Source: JBMNCQ01 sp049366715 (lineage in GTDB: Bacteria; Bacillota; Peptococcia; Peptococcales; BICA1-8). Taken from it: 64,000 nucleotides of DNA. Made by a program: the position numbers and the translations under genes. Below, piece by piece: positions 9,328 through 17,009 of the stretch. The notes under the pieces are model-generated. The model ran no database searches. It saw only the letters and a list, made by a program, of their open reading frames with translations, and was not told where the DNA came from. Numbering within the stretch: the stretch's first letter is position 1; every line of letters starts with the position of its first letter. Where the stretch lies: contig JBMNCQ010000065.1 in the NCBI GenBank assembly GCA_049366715.1, forward strand, positions 62,001 through 126,000, in the 5' to 3' direction.

Positions 9328-10737
9328 ATGATTTATCATCATTTATACAATAAGTACCGTACGAATCAAGTTATTAAAGCCGGGATAATCGGGGCCGGTC
9401 AGTATAGTACGGCAGTTGTCACTCAATCCATGATCAATCCTTTATTGGAAATTCCCATAATTGCCGATCAAAATATTGCTGCCGCACGACTGGCCTATCA
9501 GCGTGCCGGAATTAGCAGCGAGCAAATATGTGAGTGCCGGAGTTATTTGGAAGCCATAAAAGCTCTGGAAAGTAAAAAGTATGTGGTTACAACTGACCCC
9601 ATGATTTTGATGGAACTCCCTCTGCAGATTATTGCCGAAGCTACCGGTGTACCGGAAGCAGGTGCTCTCTATGGTTATGAGGCGATCAAACACGGGAAAC
9701 ATGTTGCTATGATTAATAAGGAGACAGATTCTGTGGTGGGGCCCATCTTAAAGCATTTAGCCGCTAAAGAAGGTCTGGTGTATACTCCTGTAGACGGTGA
9801 CCAGCATGGACTTCTAATGGGATTGATCGCTTGGGCGGAGGGTATCGGCTTGGAAATCATCAGCGCCGGTAAAGCCCGGGATGCGGAGTTTATTTTTAAT
9901 CAGGAAAATATGAGTGTAACCTGTGAAGCCGACGGCAAAACGGTTTTAGAAACGAAAACGGTAACAATAAATAAGGAACAGGCCCAATACCTGTCTCCGC
10001 TATCCGGCAGCAACACCGGGGAATACATCAAAGAGCGCAGCAGAATCCTGGCCTCTTTGCCGTTTGCCGGAGATTTTGACTTGTGTGAATTAGTCATCGC
10101 CGCCAATGCTACGGGTTTAGGAGTGGATAACATACAAACGCATCAGCCCGTTGCCAGGACAAGTGAAATCCCCCAGGTACTATGTTTAAAAGAAGAAGAG
10201 GGTATTCTCAGTACGAAAGGTGTAATGGACTTGGTGACATGTTTTAGGGAAAAGCATGAGCCGGGATTAGGAGGGGGTATTTTTATTGTCGTATCCTGTG
10301 CTAACGATTATTCGCGGATGATTTTGACTACGAAAGGACTGATATCAAATAGAAAGGGGACCGCATCTTTAATTTACCGGCCGTATCATCTTTGTGGTGT
10401 TGAAACCTCTACTTCCCTTCTCTGTGCAGGTCTTTTAGGTGTACCCACCGGAAATGAAAAGTACCTGCCCCGTTATGATTTAGTGAAAATAGCCCGGCGG
10501 GATATGCAAAAAGGGGAGACTCTTGCCGGGGATTATACTCCGGACCTTAAAGCAGCGATAGTCCCTGCCCGGTTTAAAGGAAAAAATGTTCCTGCTCCGG
10601 CTCATTTGATAAATGGTAATAGATTAACAAGGGACATCACGGCAGGTACGCTGATTACTTATGAAATGGTAGAAGAGCCTCCGAACTCCATTGTATGGAA
10701 GTTAAGGGAAGAACAAGATAAGTTTTTCCTTAGCTGA
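9328..10737 (+). CDS. Homoserine-dehydrogenase-like NAD(P) oxidoreductase with C-terminal SAF domain (COG4091 type)
   Basis: A 469-residue protein with ATG 9328 behind AAAAGGAGG. The N-terminus is a Rossmann domain (AGIIGAGQYS near residue 18), followed by a homoserine-dehydrogenase-like middle. The C-terminal ~80 residues form a SAF/antifreeze-like domain (RRDMQKGETLAGDY ... LTRDITAGTLITYEMV). COG4091 members often sit in sugar-acid or polyol degradation loci and are annotated as predicted homoserine dehydrogenases, but the true substrate is usually unknown. The gene is a single transcription unit with a strong terminator directly after the stop. The nearby transaldolase is 1.7 kb away, so context gives little help. 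Confidence 0.82.
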   Translation: MIYHHLYNKYRTNQVIKAGIIGAGQYSTAVVTQSMINPLLEIPIIADQNIAAARLAYQRAGISSEQICECRSYLEAIKALESKKYVVTTDPMILMELPLQIIAEATGVPEAGALYGYEAIKHGKHVAMINKETDSVVGPILKHLAAKEGLVYTPVDGDQHGLLMGLIAWAEGIGLEIISAGKARDAEFIFNQENMSVTCEADGKTVLETKTVTINKEQAQYLSPLSGSNTGEYIKERSRILASLPFAGDFDLCELVIAANATGLGVDNIQTHQPVARTSEIPQVLCLKEEEGILSTKGVMDLVTCFREKHEPGLGGGIFIVVSCANDYSRMILTTKGLISNRKGTASLIYRPYHLCGVETSTSLLCAGLLGVPTGNEKYLPRYDLVKIARRDMQKGETLAGDYTPDLKAAIVPARFKGKNVPAPAHLINGNRLTRDITAGTLITYEMVEEPPNSIVWKLREEQDKFFLS

Positions 10738-10792
10738 CTGAAATAGCAAACGGCAGCTTACCGGCTGCCGTTTGCTATTTCAGCATATTTTT
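10738..10792 (+). terminator. Very strong intrinsic terminator, 20-bp perfect stem
   Basis: A 20-base perfect inverted repeat (10738-10757 with 10764-10783) with a TTACCG loop begins on the base after the stop codon, followed by a T-rich tail. The 3' end of the minus-strand 44-aa candidate gene runs into this hairpin. Confidence 0.92.
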
Positions 10793-10892
10793 TTCTTGCC
10801 AAGGTAATTCTATCGTTTAATAAACAGTATTCATTGCCCGCTAATCTTCCGGCGATATCCAGGGACTTATGATTTATTTCATCTGCCGGCAA
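10758..10892 (-). CDS. Candidate 44-aa small protein, convergent with the COG4091 gene
   Basis: On the minus strand, TTG at 10892-10890 is preceded by AGGAG six bases upstream and opens 44 codons that end in a TAA inside the loop of the terminator hairpin. The peptide (MPADEINHKSLDIAGRLAGN..., later NDRITLARKKY) is soluble, charged and helix-prone, with protein-like composition. A minus-strand promoter (TTGTAA, 18 bases, TACAAT) lies 43-72 bases upstream. The in-frame TAG just upstream of AGGAG means it cannot be the tail of a longer intact gene, though it could be a remnant. I do not recognise the family. Confidence 0.5.
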   Translation of the reverse strand: MPADEINHKSLDIAGRLAGNEYCLLNDRITLARKKYAEIANGSR

Positions 10893-10934
10893 GGCCCTCT
10901 CCTAAAGCAGTAAACTGTACAAGTTTACACTCTA

Positions 10935-10964
10935 ATTGTACAGGTGATTCGGGAGCCTTTACAA
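10935..10964 (-). promoter_or_regulatory. Minus-strand promoter for the 44-aa candidate gene
   Basis: Read on the minus strand: TTGTAA (10964-10959), 18-base spacer, TACAAT (10940-10935). The -10 lies in a small inverted repeat CTGTAC / GTACAG (10915-10920, 10938-10943). Confidence 0.5.
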
Positions 10965-11000
10965 TTTTTTACCGGTAAAATTATGGCAGGGAGATTTTAG

Positions 11001-11040
11001 AAAAAATAGGGGACATTCCTTAAATCTTAGGATGCCCCCC
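11001..11040 (-). terminator. Terminator of the repeat-protein gene
   Basis: On the minus strand the bulged stem GGGGGCATCCT / AGGAATGTCCCC is followed by TATTTTTT. Its right arm belongs to a GGGGACA-type sequence seen elsewhere in the window. Confidence 0.65.
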
Positions 11041-11057
11041 GTCTTAAAATCAGTTAT

Positions 11058-11677
11058 TTATTCCTGTGAATCAGAGGATTCAGGGTAAGATGCCTCGTTA
11101 GCGGCGGGATTGCCGTAAGGCTGGCCGAACGTGCCGCCGCCGAAGGGACCGCCGAACTGCCCGCCGTAAGGCTGGCCGAACATGCCNNNNNNNNNNNNNN
11201 NNNNNNNNNNNNNNNNNNNNNNNNNNNNNNNNNNNNNNNNNNNNNNNNNNNNNNNNNNNNNNNNNNNNNNNNNNNNNNNNNNNNNNTGCCGCCGCCGAAG
11301 GGACCGCCGAACTGCCCGCCGTAAGGCTGGCCGAACATGCCGCCGCCAAAGGGACCGCCGAACTGCCCGCCGTAAGGCTGGCCGAACATGCCGCCGCCGA
11401 AGGGACCGCCGAACTGCCCGCCGTAAGGCTGGCCGAACATGCCGCCGCCAAAGGGACCGCCGAACTGCCCGCCGTAAGGCTGGCCGAACATGCCGCCGCC
11501 GAAGGGACCGCCGAACTGCCCGCCGTAAGGCTGGCCGAACATGCCGCCGCCAAAGGGGCCGCCGAACTGCCCGCCGTAAGGCTGGCTGAACATGCCGCCA
11601 CACATACCACCATTATAGGGTGTATTATAAGGAGAAGCAAAGTATACCTGCTCATTTTCATTATATTGTCTATACAC
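11058..11677 (-). CDS. Glycine-rich tandem-repeat protein, interrupted by an assembly gap
   Basis: The gene starts at GTG 11677 behind AAAGGGGG and begins MYRQYNENEQVYFASPY, followed by copies of a 17-residue unit of the type GGQFGGPFGGGMFGQPY. A block of 100 N interrupts it. On the far side the same repeat continues in a different frame and ends with a unique tail (NPAANEASYPESSDSQE) and TAA at 11058-11060. The frame change means the real gap is not exactly 100 bases, not that the gene is broken. There is no signal peptide or membrane segment. Gly/Phe/Tyr/Gln-rich repeats of this kind occur in spore-coat and surface structural proteins, but that role is only a guess. A promoter and a terminator frame it. 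Confidence 0.8.
11103..11600. repeat. 51-bp coding tandem repeats with 102-bp higher-order period
   Basis: GC-rich 51-base units, nearly identical. Alternate copies carry GCCGAAGGG or GCCAAAGGG at the same place, so the true period is 102 bases. The number of copies is unknown because of the N gap. Confidence 0.95.
11187..11286. other. Assembly gap of exactly 100 N
   Basis: One hundred unresolved bases inside the tandem repeat. The round size and the reading-frame change across it mark a placeholder of arbitrary length. Confidence 0.98.
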
Positions 11678-11716
11678 AAATTTACCCCCTTTCTGTCTAC
11701 TATATATTATGTTTTA

Positions 11717-11745
11717 ATATTAAAAGGGGAGAGTGGTTTTGTAAA
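11717..11745 (-). promoter_or_regulatory. Promoter of the repeat-protein gene
   Basis: Minus strand TTTACA (11745-11740), 17-base spacer, TAATAT (11722-11717), 40 bases upstream of the GTG start. Confidence 0.6.
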
Positions 11746-11849
11746 AAAGGGTAATCTCTCAATTTTTTTCAGCAAAGAAGCTTTTATTTATAGTTTCTGA
11801 AAATAATTTACTGTGGTAAGATAGGGCTAGATAAAAGGAGGGATTACGT

Positions 11850-12062
11850 ATGGGGTTATTTTGGGATCTTATCCAACAAAGCGCAATTGATGAACAGCAG
11901 GAGCGTTCACAAACACTGGAGAAGAGAGTAGCATTTTTGGAAGAAGAATTAGCGAGAACACAGCGGCTGCTCCAGAAGACTTTACAGGTGTTGGAGGAAT
12001 ACACCAGTAACGACATTGACGGTGATGGAAAAATCGGCGCAGAATATAAACGGTATAAGTAA
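11850..12062 (+). CDS. Small coiled-coil protein with a C-terminal EF-hand-like loop, 70 aa
   Basis: ATG 11850 follows AAAGGAGGG. Residues ~10-50 are a strongly heptad-like helix (EEQLARTQRLLQ-type pattern, rich in Glu, Gln, Leu). The end of the protein reads NDIDGDGKIGAEY, which matches the 12-residue Ca2+-binding loop pattern D-x-D-x-D-G-x-I-x-x-E (here D-I-D-G-D-G-K-I-G-A-E). A coiled coil followed by one EF-hand or dockerin-like loop suggests a small calcium-responsive oligomer, but no function is known to me. It is transcribed away from the repeat-protein gene across a shared intergenic region. Confidence 0.72.
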   Translation: MGLFWDLIQQSAIDEQQERSQTLEKRVAFLEEELARTQRLLQKTLQVLEEYTSNDIDGDGKIGAEYKRYK

Positions 12063-12118
12063 TGAAATGGATTGTTCTGAATAAAATATAGGAAATGCTT
12101 AGGAGCAGAGGGCAGAGC

Positions 12119-12313
12119 ATGAACCCTGATCCAACTATTTTTACAATATTTTTTATTATACTGCCGGCCTTTATCCTGCATAATCTGTTACCGGATAACC
12201 TGGGATTCGACAATAAACTAAGAATTATTACGATTACTTTGCCTATTTGGTTCAATATAAATTTTTCCGCATTTTTACTCGTCAGTTTAATCCTTAGCCG
12301 GATAAAGAATTAA
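12119..12313 (+). CDS. Small membrane protein, 64 aa
   Basis: ATG 12119 is preferred over ATG 12095 because AGGAG/GAGGG lies just upstream of it. Two hydrophobic segments are visible (FTIFFIILPAFILH and a second from about residue 37 to 58), so it is probably a two-helix membrane protein ending in RIKN. No family is recognised. It lies 56 bases after the coiled-coil gene and may be cotranscribed with it. Confidence 0.5.
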   Translation: MNPDPTIFTIFFIILPAFILHNLLPDNLGFDNKLRIITITLPIWFNINFSAFLLVSLILSRIKN

Positions 12314-12406
12314 CTGTTAAGGGATCTTTTGACATGGGCTGTTGCGGCGGATGAATTTATTAAATGATAATTGCGGAAATATGGGCAATGATAGGGAGGA
12401 AAAATC

Positions 12407-13090
12407 ATGTTAATTTTGGTAGATGGTGCGGATCCGGTTCAGATAGCAAGGCTTTGGCAATATTATCCCTTAGACGGAGTTACGACGAATCCTACGCTGA
12501 TTGCGAAAGAAAAAAAGGAATTTTGGGGGCTGCTCAAAGCTATTCAGGATATTATCGGGCGGGATAAAATGCTTCATGTACAAGTGACAGGCCTTAAAGG
12601 GGAAGAAATGGTAGAAGAAGCACTTTATCTTAAAGAAAAAATAGGAGGGAATTTGTATCTCAAAATTCCCGTAATTGCGGAAGGGATTAAAGCAATCCGG
12701 ATTTTAAAAGCTTATTCAATAAAGGTTACTGCTACGGCGGTATTTACACCTATGCAGGCTTTAATGGCTGCTAAGGCAGGTGCTGATTTCATTGCTCCCT
12801 ACGTAAATAGATTAGATAATATTTGCTCCGATGGAATTGGAGCTGTAGAAGAAATCCTTAAAATTATGGATCTACACCAATTTGCCGGCAGAGTAGTTGC
12901 AGCCAGTTTCAAAAATGTGGAACAAATTAACCGGCTTTGTCTTAAAGGTGTCCATGCTGTGACTCTTAATCCGGAGTTAATTGAGCAGCTTCTTTTTCAT
13001 CCCATGACAGACTTGAGTGTAGCAGGTTTCAGAAAAGATTGGGAAGATTTTTTCGGAACCGGGCAAAGCATAAGTCATTTAGAGCAATGA
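12407..13090 (+). CDS. Short transaldolase / fructose-6-phosphate aldolase family protein (TalC/FSA type)
   Basis: A 227-residue TIM-barrel protein with ATG 12407 behind GGGAGG. The family landmarks are VTTNPTLIAKE near residue 26 and the Schiff-base lysine in YLKIPV (Lys86, matching Lys85 of E. coli FSA). TATAVFTPMQALMAAKAGA and APYVNRLDN follow. These enzymes transfer or cleave dihydroxyacetone units of sugar phosphates. Sequence alone does not separate transaldolase from fructose-6-phosphate aldolase. It stands alone, with no other pentose-phosphate gene next to it. Confidence 0.9.
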   Translation: MLILVDGADPVQIARLWQYYPLDGVTTNPTLIAKEKKEFWGLLKAIQDIIGRDKMLHVQVTGLKGEEMVEEALYLKEKIGGNLYLKIPVIAEGIKAIRILKAYSIKVTATAVFTPMQALMAAKAGADFIAPYVNRLDNICSDGIGAVEEILKIMDLHQFAGRVVAASFKNVEQINRLCLKGVHAVTLNPELIEQLLFHPMTDLSVAGFRKDWEDFFGTGQSISHLEQ

Positions 13091-13236
13091 CCAGGTTAGC
13101 CAGGTTGTATCCATAATTTAAGCTGTTTTCCGATCCGGCAGGGAAATAATATTAAAATGAATAAATCGTTAGAAGGATTTTTGTCTCAGTCCTAGAAATT
13201 TAAATCATAAACCTTGTGAGGGAGTGGATTAATGAA

Positions 13237-13590
13237 ATGATCAAAAAAGCAGCTGAGTTAAAAAAACAAACCGTGGAAGGTTTGAAAGAAGGTAAAGGTT
13301 CTATTGAAATGATTCACTTGTTGGAAGTAGATAAAGGAGAATTTGCAGGCAAAGGACGTTTATTTGCCAAGAATGTGCTTAAACCGGGATGTTCCATTGG
13401 CTTTCATAAGCATGAAGGTGATTCTGAGACATATTATATTTTAAGCGGTGAAGGCGAAATTGATGATAATGGGACAAAGCAGCACATAAAAGCCGGGGAT
13501 GTAATTTATACTCCTGACGGAGAAAGTCATTCTTTAGAAAATACAGGAAATGAAGATATGGAGTTTATTGCTTTAATATTATATGCTTAA
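13237..13590 (+). CDS. Single-domain cupin protein
   Basis: A 117-residue protein. ATG 13237 is chosen over GTG 13216 because the AGGGAG ribosome site (13219-13224) lies inside the longer frame. The double-stranded beta-helix motifs are present: GFHKHEGDSETYYILSG (metal ligands H, H, E) and GDVIYTPDGESHSLENTG (third His). It resembles small cupins such as mannose-6-phosphate isomerase-like or oxalate-type proteins, but the substrate cannot be read from sequence. A terminator follows directly. Confidence 0.85.
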   Translation: MIKKAAELKKQTVEGLKEGKGSIEMIHLLEVDKGEFAGKGRLFAKNVLKPGCSIGFHKHEGDSETYYILSGEGEIDDNGTKQHIKAGDVIYTPDGESHSLENTGNEDMEFIALILYA

Positions 13591-13594
13591 GGAA

Positions 13595-13626
13595 AAGGGA
13601 GGATGATTCCTCTCTTATTTTTTTTT
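13595..13626 (+). terminator. Terminator of the cupin gene
   Basis: AAGGGAGGA / TCCTCTCTT stem with a four-base loop and a long T-run. The 210 bases between it and the hcp control site hold only a small inverted pair of CCGTTAACG / CGTTAACGG and no convincing gene. Confidence 0.8.
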
Positions 13627-13839
13627 GCTAAGGAACTGCTAACTTAAAACCGTTAACGAAAAAAACTGCGGACTCTTCCGTTAACGGATATTAAACTGTG
13701 TTCATTGGAGGCGGTTCTTGAGGGGCGGATTTTATTGTTTGCATATTTGCTATGCTTGCAATTTGTACCCCGGATAAATGCACCTGCTGTTCCCGCAAGA
13801 TCTTGCTCACTTAAAAAAATTTTCTCCTTAGGCTGATCC

Positions 13840-13882
13840 TGTGACATATATCACGGCGCATATTTACTTTAGTGTGTATGAT
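13840..13882 (+). promoter_or_regulatory. CRP/FNR-type site and promoter of hcp
   Basis: TGTGA-N6-TCACG at 13840-13855 is a near-perfect CRP/FNR-family palindrome. A -10 hexamer TATGAT lies at 13877-13882. With a start of transcription near 13889 the palindrome centre falls at -41.5, the classical class II activator position. HcpR, a CRP/FNR-family nitrosative-stress regulator, is known to control hcp in anaerobes through such sites. Its use here is inferred. Confidence 0.7.
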
Positions 13883-13926
13883 GAAAATGTAAATGATAAT
13901 TGTGCGAATTAAGGAGGTTATTGTCT

Positions 13927-15573
13927 ATGGAAAGCAATATGTTTTGTTTTCAGTGTGAGCAAACTGCAGGTGGCAAGGGTTGTACAAAGGTAGGGGTATG
14001 TGGTAAAAGGCCGGAAGTAGCCGGTCTGCAGGATTTATTAATTCACATGCTCAAAGGAATCGGTTTTTATGGACAAAAGGCACTTGAACAGGGGAAAAAA
14101 ATAGATGCAGACATTCATAACTTTGTAATGGATGCCGCTTTTTCAACATTGACTAATGTCAACTTTGATTCCCAAAGATTTGTGCGTTATTTAAAAGAAG
14201 GACAGCAAATTAAGACCCGGTTACAGGATTTAGCCGGTACTTTTGCAGAGGTTGTTCCTGAAGGTGCACGTTATGAACTGCCGGAAAGTGAAGAGGAAAT
14301 GATCAAGGATGCCCAGGGTGTGGGAGTAATGTCCGATGCCGAATTGAATGAAGATATCCGCTCTTTACGGGAATTACTTACTTACGGGCTGAAAGGACTG
14401 GCGGCTTATGCCCATCATGCACGTATCCTTGGTGAGACAAGTGACGAAGTAAATAACTTTTTCTACAAAGCCTTTGCTGCATTATTAGATGATCGTTTAG
14501 AGGTTGGAGATTTATTAAAGCTGAATATGGAATTAGGTCGGATTAATTTTAAATGTATGGAGATACTGGATCAAGCCAATACAGGTACTTATGGTCATCC
14601 GGTACCTACGGAAGTGACAATCACCAAAAAGAAAGGACCTTTTATTATTGTTTCGGGTCATGATCTCAAAGATCTCCAGGGTTTATTGGAACAAACCGCA
14701 GGCAGGGGTATTCACATTTATACCCATGGGGAAATGCTTCCGGCCCATGGCTACCCCGAACTTAAAAAATATCAACACCTGGTGGGTAACTTTGGCGGAG
14801 CATGGCAGGATCAGCAAAAAGAATTTGACGGGATTCCCGGCTGTGTTTTAATGACGACCAACTGTCTGCAAAAGCCCAGGGAGAGTTATAAAGACAGAAT
14901 TTTTACAACCAGTATCGTAGGCTGGCCTGATGTAGCCCATATTGAGGAGAAAAACGGGGTAAAGGACTTTACACCCCTTATTGAAAAAGCGCTGGAATTA
15001 GGCGGCTGGCAGGAAGATGAAGCCGAGAAGAAAATCATGGTCGGCTTCGGGCATAATACAGTTTTAGGAGTAGCGGATAAAGTGATTCAAGGTGTAAAAG
15101 ACGGTGCCATTAAACACTTCTTTTTAATCGGCGGCTGCGACGGGGCGAAGCCGGGCCGCAATTATTATGCGGAGTTTGCGGAAAAAGCGCCTCAAGATAC
15201 GGTGATTTTAACCCTGGCTTGCGGGAAGTACCGATTTAATAAAAAAGATTTCGGCACAATTGGTGCACTGCCAAGACTTCTGGATATCGGTCAGTGTAAT
15301 GATGCTTATTCTGCCGTGAAAATTGCCCTGGCTTTGGCAGAAGCCTTTGCATGTGGTGTGAATGATCTGCCGTTATCTTTAATATTATCCTGGTATGAAC
15401 AAAAAGCGGTAGTCATTCTTTTGACTTTGTTATCCCTGGATATCAAAAATATTTATCTGGGCCCATCCTTACCTGCTTTTGTTTCGGCAAATGTACTGCA
15501 GGTACTTGTTGATCATTTCAATATTAAGCCTATTTCTGATGCTGAGGCAGATATGAAGGCTATTCTTGGCTGA
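13927..15573 (+). CDS. hcp: Hybrid cluster protein (hydroxylamine/NO reductase), class I
   Basis: A 548-residue protein. ATG 13927 is chosen because AAGGAGG (13911-13917) is at proper spacing; the GTG at 13900 would place that site inside the gene. The N-terminal cluster motif is C-x2-C-x8-C-x5-C (CFQCEQTAGGKGC then VCGK), typical of class I Hcp from strict anaerobes. Hybrid-cluster ligand regions are visible in the C-terminal half (GGCDGAKPGRNYY, LACGKYRF, IGQCND). Hcp handles NO or hydroxylamine under nitrosative stress in the cytoplasm. It is a single-gene unit with its own activator-type promoter and terminator. Confidence 0.96.
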   Translation: MESNMFCFQCEQTAGGKGCTKVGVCGKRPEVAGLQDLLIHMLKGIGFYGQKALEQGKKIDADIHNFVMDAAFSTLTNVNFDSQRFVRYLKEGQQIKTRLQDLAGTFAEVVPEGARYELPESEEEMIKDAQGVGVMSDAELNEDIRSLRELLTYGLKGLAAYAHHARILGETSDEVNNFFYKAFAALLDDRLEVGDLLKLNMELGRINFKCMEILDQANTGTYGHPVPTEVTITKKKGPFIIVSGHDLKDLQGLLEQTAGRGIHIYTHGEMLPAHGYPELKKYQHLVGNFGGAWQDQQKEFDGIPGCVLMTTNCLQKPRESYKDRIFTTSIVGWPDVAHIEEKNGVKDFTPLIEKALELGGWQEDEAEKKIMVGFGHNTVLGVADKVIQGVKDGAIKHFFLIGGCDGAKPGRNYYAEFAEKAPQDTVILTLACGKYRFNKKDFGTIGALPRLLDIGQCNDAYSAVKIALALAEAFACGVNDLPLSLILSWYEQKAVVILLTLLSLDIKNIYLGPSLPAFVSANVLQVLVDHFNIKPISDAEADMKAILG

Positions 15574-15582
15574 TCGTACTTG

Positions 15583-15605
15583 AGCGCCGGTTATCCGGCG
15601 CTTTT
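15583..15605 (+). terminator. Terminator of hcp
   Basis: AGCGCCGG / CCGGCGCT perfect stem, TTAT loop, TTT tail, 9 bases after the stop. Confidence 0.88.
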
Positions 15606-15724
15606 AACGTTTGAGGAAAAATCAGCTGATTTTAAGGCGGACATGCCATTGAATTGAAATCATATCCAAAAAGATATACAATAATTTAAATATCCCCAAT
15701 TATTTATGCAATAAGGTGATGCGT

Positions 15725-16741
15725 ATGAAAAAGAAAGTTTATATTGTTTATACCGGCGGGACCATCGGAATGACAAAAACAAAAGATGGCTATACACCAA
15801 CCCGTGGCTATCTTAAAAAACAGATGGAAAATATTTTAGAGCTTAAAAGCGGGACCATGCCGGAATATGTAATCAATGAGTATGATCCTTTGCTGGATTC
15901 AGCCAATATGACCCCGGATAAATGGGACTTAATCGCTGAGGACATCTCCATAAATTATGATGAATATGACGGGTTTGTCGTGCTGCACGGAACGGACACT
16001 ATGTCGTACACCGCATCAGCCCTCTCTTTTATGCTGGAGGGATTAGATAAACCGGTAATCATCACCGGATCCCAGATACCGATTTGTGAGATTAGAAATG
16101 ATGCCAGGAGTAACCTTATTACCTCTATTATGATTGCAGCCAATTATAAAATCCCTGAAGTATGCTTATTTTTCGGTGACAAATTATACCGGGGGAACAG
16201 AACGGTAAAAGTCAGTGCGGATCAGCTGGCTGCATTTGCATCACCTAACTATCCTCCCTTAGGTGCAGTAGGGGTGGATATTAAAATCAATTGGGATATT
16301 ATCCGGCCGGTCAGGAGTAAGGATGTCAGGTTCCATGAATTAAGCCTGCACTCCATTGGCGCATTGCGTATATTTCCCGGAATCTCTGCGGAAGTAGTGA
16401 ATAATATCCTGCAGCCTCCTTTGCAAGGACTGGTACTGGAAGTTTTCGGGACGGGCAACGTCCCCGGCAATGATCTAAAACTGGTTCAGGTATTAGCCGA
16501 TGCCTGCCTGCGGGGAATCGTCATCGTAGCCTGTACCCAATGTTTAAGCGGCACGGTAGATTTAGGGAGTTATCAAGCAGGTTCGGTATTACAAAAGGCC
16601 GGTGTAATCAGCGGCTATGATATGACCAGGGAGGCGGCGCTGGCTAAACTTTATTATCTATTTAGCAAGGGATTAGAGCCTGCTGAAATCAAGAGATTAA
16701 TGCAGACGAATATCTGTGGCGAGCTAACCGTAATGAAATAG
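15725..16741 (+). CDS. ansA: Type I (cytoplasmic) L-asparaginase
   Basis: A 338-residue protein. ATG 15725 is chosen over GTG 15716 and ATG 15719 because AAGG at 15713-15716 is then correctly spaced. The first active-site block is YTGGTIGMTK near residue 8 (catalytic Thr), and the second is LHGTDTMSYTASAL near residue 85 (Thr-Asp pair). GSQIP and the C-terminal CTQCLSGTVDLGSY are typical of type I enzymes. There is no signal peptide. It hydrolyses asparagine to aspartate and ammonia in the cytoplasm. Monocistronic as far as can be seen, with no clear terminator after it. Confidence 0.93.
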   Translation: MKKKVYIVYTGGTIGMTKTKDGYTPTRGYLKKQMENILELKSGTMPEYVINEYDPLLDSANMTPDKWDLIAEDISINYDEYDGFVVLHGTDTMSYTASALSFMLEGLDKPVIITGSQIPICEIRNDARSNLITSIMIAANYKIPEVCLFFGDKLYRGNRTVKVSADQLAAFASPNYPPLGAVGVDIKINWDIIRPVRSKDVRFHELSLHSIGALRIFPGISAEVVNNILQPPLQGLVLEVFGTGNVPGNDLKLVQVLADACLRGIVIVACTQCLSGTVDLGSYQAGSVLQKAGVISGYDMTREAALAKLYYLFSKGLEPAEIKRLMQTNICGELTVMK

Positions 16742-16931
16742 CGCTTACTTTGCTAATATCCTGCGTGAAGGGGCCAATCTTAATTTGTCCGGGTGCCCGC
16801 TTAGTGAGTAATTATCTTAACCGTTTTTGATCTTTGGGGGAAGACTATGGAGAGTGCGCAGGATAAGAAATATGCCGGTTGCTGTAAAAGTTCCTATTGA
16901 ATATTAAATATACCGGAATAATACTATTTTT

Positions 16932-16961
16932 TTGACAAGAACCGCAAAGGTTATATATAAT
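16932..16961 (+). promoter_or_regulatory. Promoter of the rubrerythrin gene
   Basis: TTGACA at 16932-16937 and TATAAT at 16956-16961 (18-base spacer; a TATATA gives 16). About 48 bases upstream of the start codon. Confidence 0.65.
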
Positions 16962-17009
16962 TGTTTATGTTCTGAACGAATAGTTTTTAAGGAAAATTAG
17001 GAGGTTGAA

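Noticed and set aside
11182..11589. Arg-rich + strand frame opposite the glycine-rich repeat gene
   Set aside because: It is the complement of the repeat, starts in the N gap and has no ribosome site. The minus-strand frame has promoter, ribosome site, unique N- and C-terminal ends and a terminator.
13653..13847. 64-codon minus-strand frame upstream of hcp
   Set aside because: No ribosome site precedes its start, it overlaps the CRP/FNR palindrome, and the peptide resembles no protein family.
16847..16900. 17-codon frame (MESAQDKKYAGCCKSSY) behind GGGGGAAG upstream of the rubrerythrin gene
   Set aside because: The ribosome site is good, but 17 codons alone are not enough evidence for a gene and no terminator or promoter is attached to it.
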